Shown: in pieces, positions 46,647-57,200 of the stretch | Layout of the letters: each line of letters begins with the position of its first letter | Position numbering within the stretch: the stretch's first letter is position 1 | Source of the DNA: Carettochelys insculpta | Taxonomy: Eukaryota; Chordata; Testudines; Carettochelyidae | Direction: 5' to 3' | DNA: 64,000 nt | Assembly (NCBI RefSeq): GCF_033958435.1 | Contig: NC_134150.1 | Coordinates: forward strand, 33,909,501-33,973,500 | Program-made: the position numbers and the translations under genes | The notes under the pieces: generated by a model | Database searches by the model: none | Seen by the model: the letters and a program-made list of their open reading frames with translations, nothing else | What the model was told of the DNA's origin: nothing

Positions 46647-47147
46647 GGCTACATCTACGCTACAGCGATCTTTCCAAAGAAGTTCTTCTGGAAGATGTCT
46701 TCCAAAAAAACTTCTTTTGAAAGTTGTGCACACACACAAAAAAGTGGATCAAAACATTGATCCGCTCGTTCGATAGAAAGCATCCACATAAAATGTGTTT
46801 TGTTGACAGCTCGACAAAACTCAGCACTTTTGCCAGCAGCGTTCTGCCTCTCAGCCGTGAGGCATAACACTGCTGTTGACAGATTATGTCAAAAGATTCT
46901 GTCAACAAAAAAAGCTGCGTGGACACGCTAGGGGGCTTTCTCTCGACAGACAGAGCATCCACAACAATGGGCAGCCCTGTCTGCTGTGCTTCCAGGTGCC
47001 TGTTTTGCTGAGAGAACAGCCAAGCAGTCCAGCCACTCTTTCGATCAGCTTTTAGTGTGTGGCCACACTCTGTCGACAGAAGGTTTGTCAGGAAATCTCT
47101 TCCGACAATGAATTCTGTTGACAGAGTGCTGTAGGGTAACCATAGCC
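46647..47147. mobile_element. Chimeric short transposon: family D left end joined to family E interior and right end (501 bp)
   Basis: Opens GGCTACATCTACGCTACAGC and continues 'aaagaagttcttctggaaga' and 'gaaagttgtgcacacacaca', as in family D (reverse of 17190-17270). From about 46795 it is family E: 'gacaaaactcagcactttt', 'gcctctcagccgtgaggcat', 'agcatccacaacaatgggca', TCTGTCGACAGA at 47069-47080. It ends GCTGTAGGGTAACCATAGCC. Termini pair as an inverted repeat although the interiors come from two families. Flanking triplets (CTG and TAA) do not match. Confidence 0.65.
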
Positions 47148-47546
47148 TAAGTGCCTTTGTGGACAGTGTGACAGACCGATTGTTTCCTACAATGTCCTGA
47201 ATGAACTTTGTTGAATAAAACTGAATCTTACTGAATTCATGTACAAGAGGGTACGTGGTTTTGGAAATGCCATTGTATATGTGTTATCAAGGTATTGTAC
47301 GTACATTCTCTACCAGGATGATGGGGATGCTAATGTATTTTCTTCCTTACCCCTTTGAAGTCACCCTTTGAAAGATATGCATATGCTACTTCAGACTGGA
47401 TTCTTCAGGTACCAACAGACAAAGAAGGCATTTTGCAGAAATAGCCTTGTCTTAAATGAAGTGTATGTCTATATTTAGGAATCAGGGTCAATCTTCTGGG
47501 GTTCAGTTATGTGCATCTAATTGAAACATGTGAAAACAAACTATTA
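47148..47546. other. No recognisable feature
   Basis: Unique AT-rich DNA. Confidence 0.4.
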
Positions 47547-47742
47547 GGGCTTGACAATTGACCCCATACTCCTCATTCTTGCAAGGAGGAAGAGAGGTCA
47601 ACAAGAAGATCTCTCCTGTCAACCTCCCTCTGTGAGGATGGCCAAATAAGTCAATTGTAGATAAGTTGATTGCAGCTATGCAATTGCTTTTGCTGGAATT
47701 ATGTATCTAGGATCAATTTTCAGGTCTAGTGTAGACCAGGCC
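47547..47742. mobile_element. Family F short transposon
   Basis: Ends 'caggtctagtgtagaccaggcc' and carries 'ctcctgtcaacctccctctg' and 'gcagctatgcaattgctttt', the reverse complement of the landmarks of the copy at 8375. The left end is degenerate (GGGCTTGACAATTGACC) and no target duplication is evident. Confidence 0.6.
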
Positions 47743-48417
47743 TAACTCTTGAATGTCTTCAAGGTCCAGCAATTGGACAAGACTCCTGGTCCATGGTGAG
47801 CCTGAATCCTTGGGGAAAGGTTGGAAGGGCTGAGTACCTATTCTGAGCTGAAGATGTGAAGATCCAGTAACCACAAAGAATTCCTTTGGTTGGGGTTTGA
47901 AGGACTGCATGAGGGCAGAATCCATGTTAGGATTGGATTGATTCTGGTAAGCTTGTGTGAAGGTTATTTTATGGTTTTTAATGTGCTTTCTCTGTTGTGC
48001 TTTTACCTTAAGAATGAAGCAGACCTGCCTGGGACATGCTGTGTGGTACTTTATAACTGTGGCAGTTACAGCTGATAAGCGTATCTGGAGAGAAAGCAAG
48101 CTGGTGTCCTTGGGCAACCTGTCTGTCCTGAGAATATCATCATGCAGTCTGGAAATCCTGCGGTCAGAGGGAAGACAGACGAGAGGATGCACCCAGACAG
48201 GAACAGCTGCAGAGCTGAAAATATGGATTGTAGGGTGAGAAGAGCATTCTTGAGCCTGCAGTTTTGTGGCACATTGCATAATATATTCAGAGCCAGCAAA
48301 ATAAGTTTGGTTTTATGAACATTATGAACACCACTCCAAAAAGTCAGGCTGGCTCCTTTGCACAGCATGACTATGCTGTGTAGGTGGGGGCAATATTTTC
48401 CAAGGCACCTAAGTCAC
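47743..48417. other. No recognisable feature
   Basis: The 188-codon frame on the minus strand (47713-48279) overlaps a transposon end and contains no recognisable motif; not called as a gene. Confidence 0.4.
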
Positions 48418-48420
48418 TTA

Positions 48421-48701
48421 GGCTACATCTACACTACCACAAAAAGTCAATTTAAGGTACACAACTCCAGCTATGTGAGTAACGTAGCTGGAGTTGATAT
48501 ATCTTAGGTCAACTACATGTAGGGTGGATGGAAGAAACTCTCCTATTGACTTCTCTTACTCTTCTCCTCTGAGGTTAAGTTCTGAGGTCCACTGGAGAGT
48601 GATCTGTGGTTGATCTGATGAGTCTTCACTAGACCCACTAAATCAACTGCCAGTGCATTGATCTCCAGAGCATCAATCCCCGCAGTACTGTAGATGTAAT
48701 C
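48421..48701. mobile_element. Family F short transposon, both ends present (281 bp)
   Basis: Starts GGCTACATCTACACTACCAC and ends GCAGTACTGTAGATGTAATC. It is flanked by TTA (48418-48420, 48702-48704). It contains an inner hairpin ('aactccagctatgtgagtaa / cgtagctggagtt') and 'gaaactctcctattgacttc', as in the other family F copies. This copy supports a 3-bp target duplication for the family. Confidence 0.75.
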
Positions 48702-48704
48702 TTA

Positions 48705-49504
48705 ATATTCCAAGTTAATGAAACTTTAGATCTTCAAGTTACTTAGTTGCCTTTGAAAATTTCACACAGGATTTATTTAGTAAACGCTCAGTCTTTCTCC
48801 TCCTGATCTCTGATCCCTCCTCATTCTCTAAAAAGCTGTTTTGCACTTTGGCACCCCTGAACTCCCCACGCATTCAGGACCATTGACTTCAATGGAACTT
48901 AAAGTTAAGCATGTGCATGAATTCTGTGATGAATCAGAGCCTAATTATATGGGCTGGAGGATTGTGCTGTCAGTAGTGCTGGGTGCAGGAAGTGAAACTA
49001 AACCCAAAGGAAAGGCAGACTTTGCTATGCCCAGCCACTTAACTGATTAAAATGACCTGGCAATTCATTTAAATAAGTGATTACTTGCACATACTTGTAG
49101 CACACTGTTGTAGCTGATCTTGACTATTCACATAAGCTAATATAATTGAAAGTTGTTGTTAGGGAAGACCACTCTGCTTCTGGGTGAAGGGTTGGTGTGA
49201 AACAATGCCCTTCCCTCACTAAGTCAAGAACTTCATGGCACAACACTCCCCATGGACCAAAATCCAGAGGATGTTTTACCTTTTCTGGCAGAAATAGGAC
49301 TTGAATATGACATATAATGCTCTATAATGAAAACCAAGTGTCACATGCCTTCTTACCTGGGGACACCTCACATCCCTGAAATGGTGACATGGCCCATTGC
49401 TATGGTTGGCTCTGAGTGGTGGCATCCAATATCCAATGTAAATCTGAGCAACTGGAGTCTTGGAGTCATTGTGGACTAGAAAGCTTGTTGTTTGCTACAA
49501 TAGC
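48705..49504. other. No recognisable feature
   Basis: Unique sequence upstream of the CR1 3' end. Confidence 0.4.
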
Positions 49505-49905
49505 TAACTGAAAGAATTGGGCTTATTTAGTTTGGAAAAGAGAAGATTGAGGGGGGACATGATAGCAGTTTTCAGGTATCTAAAAGGGTGTCATAAGGCA
49601 GAGGGAGGGAACTTGTTCTTCCTTGCCTCTGAGGATAGAACAAGAGGCAATAGACTTAAATTGCAGCAGGGGAGGTTCAGGTTGGACATTAGGAAAAAGT
49701 TCCTAATCGTCAGGGTGATCAAACACTGGAATGAATTGCCAAGGGAGGTGCTGGAATCTCCATCACTGGAGATATTTAAGAAGAGGTTAGATAGATGGCT
49801 TTCAGGAATGGTCTAGAAAGTGCTTGGTCCTGCCATGAGGGCAGGGAGCTGGACTCGATGGCCTCTCTAGGTCCCTTCCAGTCCTACTCTTCTATGATTC
49901 TATGA
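49505..49905 (+). mobile_element. CR1 LINE 3' end with intact C-terminal frame
   Basis: The frame at 49517-49816 reads through the CR1 ORF2 C-terminus: [20 protein letters not shown] near the start, then [20 protein letters not shown] and [16 protein letters not shown]. It is followed by the 3' UTR ('gagctggactcgatggcctc', 'aggtcccttccagtcctact') and the tail TTCTATGATTCTATGAA. No stop or shift interrupts this short frame, but the reverse transcriptase is absent because of 5' truncation. Confidence 0.92.
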
Positions 49906-51127
49906 AAGGAGAGGGGGGTCTGCTGCTATGGAGCTGTCTTATTATTACACAAGAAATAGTTAAAATATTGCTTGGGAAATACAGGCTACAAGAAATTTTC
50001 TTCACTGGATCCTTATCCCTATAAGAAAACTCACTAGTCAAGGTGCCATAGGGACAAGAATGGACTTGACAACCTACCCACAATGAAGCCTCTATGGGGG
50101 CAAATAAAAATCTAATGATCTTCCATCTATTTCGCTTTTCAAAGAGTAAAGGAGTACAAAATCCAGGACAAGCCACAGGACGTAAATGAGACCTGGAGAA
50201 GTATCAGGAAACACTATTGCTCTTTCTTATGATGCCACCAGGATAAATGGAGCTACCCAGTGGAAGAACAGCATGTGGCTGCATCAGCAGGATATCAACT
50301 CTGTGTGACCTGTTTATAAAAGGCTATGCTGGAGATGATCACAGGGGCGCTGCAAGGGCTTCAGAAACAAAGAAATGCAATAAATGCAATTAAACATAAG
50401 GGTTTTTATGTAACAGTAATTGAAACTGGAGAGTTTAACCTTTGGAGAGAGATTCTCTTTGTGATTAGCTGGCCTGAGAGTTTGGTGCATAACGCCTGGT
50501 GCATTGAGCTGAGGAAATACTCTTTATAATTAAGAAGTAAAAGGTTTCCCTGTGATCTCTCCATAGAATGTATTTCTTAGCAAGAAGCACAGAGAAGGAG
50601 ATGTGCCATCTAGGCGAAATGCTATAGTCTACACTAGAATTCGGTTCAGGTCTATGCTAGCGGTAGATGTGTTTAGCTACCTAACCCACACTTGGGTTTG
50701 GCAACTGTATGATATCACTAGAAAATTCAGATGCACTGCTTTGCTGTGGTTTATGATTATTCTTAATTTCATGGGGGCAACAAAGGCAGGATACGGACCA
50801 TCCTATTTCAGAAAGCACAGGTCCTTATCACCTGAACTAAGCTCCTGTCAGCAATATAAGATGTAAGGCACAGCTCAGCAGTTATCATCCTGTGCAGATG
50901 AGGCCAGTGATCTATTCCACAGCTCATTATCATATCAAACATCGCAAATTCTCATTGAACTGTAGAAGTGATTGAGCCCCCTGTGACTAGAGCCCCCTCC
51001 CATCTAATTATTCCCCCTTTATAATGTGCATCTGGTCACCATTACCTATATAACAAAAGTTTCTTGTATGAGTTGCCTGTGATACAAGCCCAGTCATTTC
51101 AGTGGTGATATAAATTCTTTGTGACAG
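49906..51127. other. No clear feature
   Basis: 'agtctacactagaattcgg' near 50627 may be a worn short-transposon end. Nothing else is recognised. Confidence 0.35.
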
Positions 51128-51130
51128 CAT

Positions 51131-51319
51131 GGCTACGTCTACACTAGCCCCAAACTTCGAAATGGCCACACAAATGGCCATTTCGAAGTTTACTAATGAA
51201 GCACTGAAATGCATATTCAGCGCTTCATTAGCATGTGGGCGGCCACGGCACTTCGAAATTGACATGCCTCATGGCTATAAGGGGACTTCGAAGTAGGTGG
51301 GGCTAGTGTAGACACAGCC
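51131..51319. mobile_element. Family B short transposon, internally deleted (189 bp)
   Basis: Starts GGCTACGTCTACACTAGCCC and ends GGGGCTAGTGTAGACACAGCC, flanked by CAT (51128-51130, 51320-51322). It retains the left arm ('aacttcgaaatggccacaca', 'ttcagcgcttcattagcatg', 'cggcacttcgaaattgaca') and then jumps to 'ggggacttcgaagtaggtgg'. Most of the right arm seen in the 436-bp copy is missing. The perfect target duplication shows that it inserted in this form or was deleted after insertion. Confidence 0.85.
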
Positions 51320-51595
51320 CATGAGACCTAGTAGTTAATGCAGCTTTGGTAGAAGCTATGTGCTGGATTAAACCTCTCCCAAATGGAGTAGTGAATTCCA
51401 GTGGTACAAGTGCACCTAAACAGGGGTATGCCAGGCACACAGAAATGTCATCCTGTTCCTAGAAATCCAATTTTATCAGGTCACCTGTTGTACACCTGGA
51501 ATTCATTGGCAATGTTGATTGCAGTTGCAGTTTTGGAGATTCACAGGAATGTTCTTAACTGTATGCATTAGTGTGAGTATGTCAGGTGTACTTGA

Positions 51596-52228
51596 ATGGT
51601 TAAATTTAAAATTGCAGGTACTGCCCACCAGGAAAAGAGGCTGAACATCTTCCACTTGCGCTGCCTCAGGCGCATCCTTGGAATATCCTGGAAGGACAGA
51701 GTGACCAACACCGCCGTCCTCAAGCAAGCTGGAATCCCAACCATGCACACCCTCCTCAGGCAGCGTCGGCTCCTCTGGCTTGGCCACGTCCACAGGATGA
51801 ATGATGGAAGGATTCCAAAAGACATCCTGTATGGTGAGCTAGCCTCTGGCAAAAGACCTCCCGGACGCCCCCAGTTGCGCTACAAAGATGTCTGCAAGAG
51901 AGACCTCAGAGAGGTAGACATCAAGCTGGACAACTGGGAAGAACTAGCAGACGACGGCAGCAGATGGAGGCAGGGGTTACACAAGGGTCTTCAGAAGGGC
52001 GAGATGAGGATCAGACAGCTAGCAGAGGAGAAGCGAGCTCACAGAAAGCACACTAAGGACTTGCCAGACACCCACCACATCTGCAACAGATGCAGCAAGG
52101 ACTGTCACTCTCGTGTGGGTCTTCATAGTCACAGTAGACGCTGTAAATGAAGTCCTCAATTGAAACTATAAAGGGCACGATCCATAGTCTATGCAGACTG
52201 AAGGATGCCTACTACTATGAATTACTAC
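51596..52228 (+). pseudogene. LINE ORF2 C-terminal fragment with C2HC zinc finger, frame intact
   Basis: An uninterrupted 184-codon frame (51596-52150). LINE similarity begins near residue 11. It shows EKRLNIFHLRCLRRILGISW (about 13-32), RRLLWLGHVHRMNDGRIPKD (about 57-76) and GKRPPGRPQLRYKDVCKRDL, the post-reverse-transcriptase region of a non-LTR retrotransposon. The C-terminus has a C163-x2-C166-x12-H179-x3-C183 zinc finger (CNRCSKDCHSRVGLHSHSRR), probably nucleic-acid binding. After the stop comes a conserved-looking 3' UTR with a small hairpin at 52186-52199. The reverse transcriptase is absent, so this is a 5'-truncated copy. Its first ~10 codons are flanking DNA, so the ATG at 51596 is probably fortuitous. 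GC content exceeds that of its surroundings. Clade not assigned; it differs from CR1. Confidence 0.8.
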
Positions 52229-52263
52229 ATTGTAACACCATATTGATTTATTTTCTTTCTCTA

Positions 52264-52933
52264 TGTGACACCCACAGACTCAAGCCAGGGCACCTCCTGT
52301 TGGCTAGGCCGGGAATTAGTTCTTTAAGCTCCAGAGCACCAGTGTTTTGCCTTTTACCTGCTCTTTCGTCTCCATCACATCAGCACCCGCATCTGTCCCA
52401 GACCCCCAGACCCCTTCTTCAGGGAACTGCCCTTCTGGTGGTCCTTCCTTCCTGAGGGCCTGATACCCCTAGGCCCATGTGCCTGAGTGACCCATTGTCA
52501 TTCTTCACCTAACCCCTTCCCTCAAGGGCAAACTGCGGTCTGAATTGGTCACTCATCACTGGTAAGGGGCTTTGGACCTTCTGCTTTTTCCTACCTTGAC
52601 TGCCCTATACAGACCTAGTACTTTCTCCGGCCTTCATAGCAAGGCCTCAGCCTGGGGGTTTTCCATGGTGGAGCTCCCCATCATCCTTCCCTTCCCCAGC
52701 ATTGCTCTGTCCCAGGTACCTTTCTCTGGCAAGCAGCCAGGTCCATCTCAATATTCAGCAGGTATGAGGCTGTATGAGCTCCCTTTCATCTGCCACTTTT
52801 TCATACAAGTCTGCTGGACCCTGATTGGATGCCTCAAACCCTCTTTCAATTGGCTTCCAAGGGCAGCCCTTTTACAGGGCTGTGTTTTAACCCCTTATCA
52901 ACCAGTGCAGGGCAGCTGCCCTGTCACACACAC
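52264..52933. repeat. GC-rich block with TGTGACA...TGTCACA ends, possible solo LTR or other repeat
   Basis: The block begins TGTGACACCCACAGACTCAA and closes 'gcagctgccctgtcaca', so it has the TG...CA ends of an LTR and is abruptly richer in G+C than its surroundings. No polyadenylation signal or flanking target duplication was found. The 102- and 134-codon frames inside are not coding-like. Class uncertain. Confidence 0.3.
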
Positions 52934-52946
52934 ACTCTCTCTCTTT

Positions 52947-53262
52947 AGCTGCATCTACACTACCCACTTCCTTTAGAGAAGGCCATGGTAATGAGAGGTT
53001 GGAAGATGCGAATGAGGCACTTCCATGAATATGAAGTACCTCATTAGCATAATGGCAGCCATAGCGATTCAACAGTGCCACTTTTGAATTGTGCACCACC
53101 TGTGTAGACAGAGGCCTTTCGAAAGGACCCCACCCCAAATCTTTGAAAGCCTCTTATTCCTATTTGGTTTTAGGAATAAGGGGCTTTCAAAGACTGAGGG
53201 GTCTTTTTGAAAGGCCCCCATCTACACAGGTGGTGTGCAATTTGAAAGCAGCACTTGCCATC
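52947..53262. mobile_element. Family C palindromic short transposon, right end missing
   Basis: Starts AGCTGCATCTACACTACCCA and carries 'gaggcacttccatgaatatg', 'acctcattagcataatggca' and 'gtgcaccacctgtgtagaca'. It folds at 'cctcttattcc...ggaataaggggc' (about 53148-53182) into the inverted second arm ('tctacacaggtggtgtgcaa'). The second arm ends near 53260, before the terminal repeat. Confidence 0.7.
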
Positions 53263-55689
53263 AGCCCTGACTGTTTAGTTGCCATCAGCCCTGACTGCAC
53301 TAGAGCCAGCAGTCTGGTGGTAAAATACTTTGTACTTCATTAGCAATCCTTGAACCAACTAGTTCCCTCTTAAAGTTAATTTTTAAAAAAAGTTACAATG
53401 ACTAGTTCTGGCTAATTATTGTCATCATGAACATTAAACCAAGTGTAAAGACTTCAGAGTACTCTGGTTCACACTGCTTCAGTAATGATTATGTTCTTTC
53501 CATAAACTATATGGGAGGAGGGGCTTTTGTCATGTGCCAGACGATGATACTAGATCAAAAGCTGGAATGGCAAAAGAGATTCAGTGCAACTACAAAGAAC
53601 AAATGACAATCCTGCAATACCCTGAACAAGACTTTAGAAGCCCATTTTTAGTTCTATAGCATAGTAGCATGAAGTATCCATGGGGTATGAAAGTGAATTG
53701 TACTTTTTTCTCTCTGCCATCCACCAAGGGGGTCTTCTGAGAACCTCCCCAAATGCAAGTTACAGAGGGTCCTGTTCTCAAGGTCGTATATAATGACTGT
53801 GTTTTTTCATTTGAAGAAAACTAGGTGTGGCTTCCGCTGAGCCTAATAATTGATGTTCCTGAACTGGCAAGAGCAGTTGTAGAAGTGCAAGAGGAACCAG
53901 TTAGGTAGATTTTCTCTATCACTTAGTCCTCTCAGATTACCAGCCCAACACACAAGTAATGAATCCAGATTTCCCACATTGCATTTCCATTATATGAGTG
54001 GGACAGGCCTCTAAAATGACTTTGAACCAACATGGTCATCTTTCTCACCCATTTTTACATTCTTATTTCTTTTTTCTTCTTTTTTTCCAGTTTTCTATTT
54101 TCCTCCAGAATTTTTCCTCCTCAGTTTCTTTCACTGTTTTTCTCTTTTTTTTCTCTTTCCTTTTCTCCCCCTTGTGCCTTCCTCCAGGGCTTTTTTCTTC
54201 CATCTATCCTGATGTAATTATCAGGCACTAGCATCTGAAAAAAACCAAAGTGACTCAGATCATAATCCCATGCACTTGCACGTTACCTGGGGCACCAGCA
54301 CTTGTGTGAAATTGACCATGGAACATGATTCTCATCAGTTTCAGAGTATTTCTGGCACTGCATGTGGGAAAGCTTTTCTGTAGGTGAGTGGGATCAGAAT
54401 ATTCAAATGAAAAAGTGGGAGAGGGAGAAGAAGAAAGTGGTGTCCTACTCACAGGCGGACTATCACTCTATTCACAGCTAAGAGTGCCCAGTGGTTGCAG
54501 GAAACCTGCCTTTCCTGGATGTTCGGAGGGATGTGGTAATTAAATAGCAATAACACTGTATGTAAGGCAGTGGTATTTGATCCTCAACATGTTGGAGCAG
54601 ATTTTATATGTGGCACACCAAGGTGTAGATCTGTCTGATTTGCATGACAGTATTTTATTTCCTGGGAAAAGTGTAGGACATGGAATGAAATTCAGCCTTG
54701 GGAAAACACCATTTTTATCCCCAGGAATGGTGATACAGTTGTTGACTAGAAATTGCTTCAATCTTTATTAGATGCAGTTCTGGCTTGTGTTGTACTTTGC
54801 CAATAGCAGGAAATTATTCAGTGCTCAAACCTGAAGTGCTGCTACCAGAGCCAGTCTCCATTGCCTCTACATCATCCCACCACTGTTCAGAATAGAACTT
54901 CTCACATTTAAATAGTCTTTTGACAAGCATAAAGTGCCATCTCCTTAGATCTAGAACAAAATGATTTCAGGCTGAATCATGACACAGTCTATTTGGCCAC
55001 TCAGATGCATAAAACTTCACCTCTATGGATTTAGGTGTACCTGCAAGACTCAGGTTCAGATGCCTAAGCCCAAACAAGTACTACACATCTATTACTGTGC
55101 AACTCGAAGTAAGCATGTGGAAATGGGTGGCCACTGGATGGAGCCTTGGCCTTCAGACCCCAGCAGGTTGGTCCGTGCAACTCAGATGACAGCAGGTAGG
55201 AGATGTATGGATGTGAGCAAGGGAGAACAGGGAAGGAGTGATGCCTTTCTGAGGCAAAGAGGAAAATATGGACCAACATATTCAACAGGGTGTGCCTGAA
55301 ATTAAGCTTCTAAGTCCATTGTTAAGAATTCAAATAAGTGGTTTACAAAGGAGTCACTGTTAGAGCTACTAAAGCAGTTTCCTCCAAACATTTTTCTACA
55401 AAAGGTGCTTTTTGAAAAAATGGAAGATTTTTGCAACCTCTCCCTCTCCAAGTCTGTTTTCATTGAAAATGTGTGAGTGTTGCTGAAAAACCTGATACCT
55501 CATCCCCTCACCACAAACTCAGCTTGCCTTCGTTTGCAGAAATTGAATTTTCTTGATAGAGACGTGACAAATTGCAGAGAACATTCTTTTGCAAAAACGG
55601 AAAAAGTTTTCCATACGGGTGGTTTTGGGGAATTGTTTCCTGTTCAGCTGTACTGAACTCAGCTCTTCTGAACATCAAGCAATGGGGCT
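53263..55689. other. Unique interval with a pyrimidine tract
   Basis: A direct repeat 'gccatcagccctgactg' occurs twice at 53258-53298. A long C/T-rich tract spans 54039-54192 and gives artefactual F/S/L-rich frames. No exon called. Confidence 0.45.
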
Positions 55690-55940
55690 GACAGCCTCAC
55701 CAGCCCCCTTGGAAAAGTGGGGAGTAGGGCTGCTCCATGCCCCTGGAAGAGGCAAAGCCTCAGGTAGAAAGGGAAGGGCGGCGGCAGCCAGCTCTCAGAG
55801 CTGCCAGGGATTGGCACACCCCCATACCTCCTAGCCCTCAGTGCTGCGTGGACCGTACCACGTGGCACTTGGGCAACCATATAAAGGGCCTAGGGCCCCA
55901 GCAGTGGCTGGCAGCTCCAGGCCCTATTGTAATTGCCTTC
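55690..55940 (+). repeat. Family G GC-rich interspersed repeat
   Basis: Landmarks in order: 'agggctgctccatgcccctg', 'aagaggcaaagcctcaggta', 'gcggcggcagccagctctca', 'cctagccctcagtgctgcgt', 'caaccatataaagggcctag' and 'ggcagctccaggccctattg'. Same architecture as 20095 and 44341. Confidence 0.6.
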
Positions 55941-56689
55941 TTTATAGCATTCGGATCTCATGGTGATAAGGATTTTATAATGCTGAGCCCTGAATCTGCC
56001 ACTAGATTCACCTGCATGGATCTAATAGCATAGCCCGGAGCCCAAGATAGCTAGAGAGCAGGCTGCACAGTCCATGAAAGAATCCTGCAATACCCTGAAC
56101 AGAATAGGTTACATTTCAGCATCCTGCCTATGTCCTGTGTTTCTCATGGACTTGTTTGTTCCCTGTCTCTCAGTACCACCCCCCACACAAAATAATTTCC
56201 TTTTCATGTTGGAGGACTGCAGAATTGATATAAACTGGCAGAGACAGCCCACTTTAGGCTTCCCAGTTGTGACTGACCTTTCCTGATGGCAGTTTTTTTT
56301 ACCATGCCTCCCCCAGAAACACCCACAATAATATATTATTTCATCTCATTTCTCACTGGAACAGCTCCTTTTGGATTCAGAGCCTATGTCTGCCTTGTGA
56401 GTTACAGGCTGTGGAGAATAATGAACTCTTATGGGGTTGTTCATGAACTCTTTTCTTTGAATTTGTATGAGTGTGCGGCTTGTGAGTGGTTATCAAGGCC
56501 ACATGACCATGCTTCTGTTTCCTAACTGGATAAAGCATATAGGATTTTTTCCCAAATCTGTGGGTAGCAAATGATGAAACAAGGGCGAAAGTGGAACTCA
56601 CAGACTCCCAGACAGACTCTCCCCATTCTCTTTAATGCTTACAGCAACTCCACTATCCAGGAAACCAGGCCTGCAACCTTAGTGTCAGA
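55941..56689. other. No recognisable feature
   Basis: Unique AT-rich DNA; short frames only. Confidence 0.4.
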
Positions 56690-57200
56690 TCTAGTTCTAC
56701 TCTCTTGAACTCCTCCCCATTCAGCACCCAGCTAAGTCTTGCCCCTTGTTCCTCTCTAAGAGCATTCATATCTAGTCTGTAGTCTCTCTCCATACTGCAA
56801 AACACCTTGATCCAGGCCCTGGTCATCGCTGCCTTGATTTACTACTCTTGTCCGTGTTTTGCTTTGGACCTTTGAGCCTGTACCTGGTTGCCTTTCTTCA
56901 CAGATTCAAATTCCTGATCCTCACCTTCAGAGCTCCACAGCTGCTGTACACAGTCCTCTGTCTTGTCCTTTCTCCTCTGTTCTTGCCAACCCTCCACAAC
57001 TACAACATCTCTTTTTGCTGCCCGGGTGGAATCTTTACCTATGGACAATTTTGTGTCTTGTCTCAGGCTGTACCACTAGGTCTTAGGACATCTTTCCTGA
57101 CCTTCTGTACCATTGCAACTTCCCTCTCATCAGATTTCTCTTGAAGGATCTGTTCCATCACTGTCTTTCTACCCACCTTCTTTTAAGTAAATTTAACTAA
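56690..57200 (+). repeat. Possible degraded L2-like LINE 3' fragment
   Basis: The plus-strand translation contains 'HRFKFLILTFRAPQLL', reminiscent of the 'RIDFKILLLTFKALHG' stretch after the L2-type reverse transcriptase, and further on 'LKDLFHHCLSTHLL', reminiscent of its C-terminus. Similarity is weak and the frame is broken. A chance resemblance is possible. Confidence 0.3.

Noticed and set aside
47713..48279. 188-codon minus-strand frame
   Set aside because: Begins or ends within a family F transposon and has no recognisable motif.
53998..54231. Phe/Ser/Leu-rich frames that could look like membrane segments
   Set aside because: They translate a C/T-rich tract.
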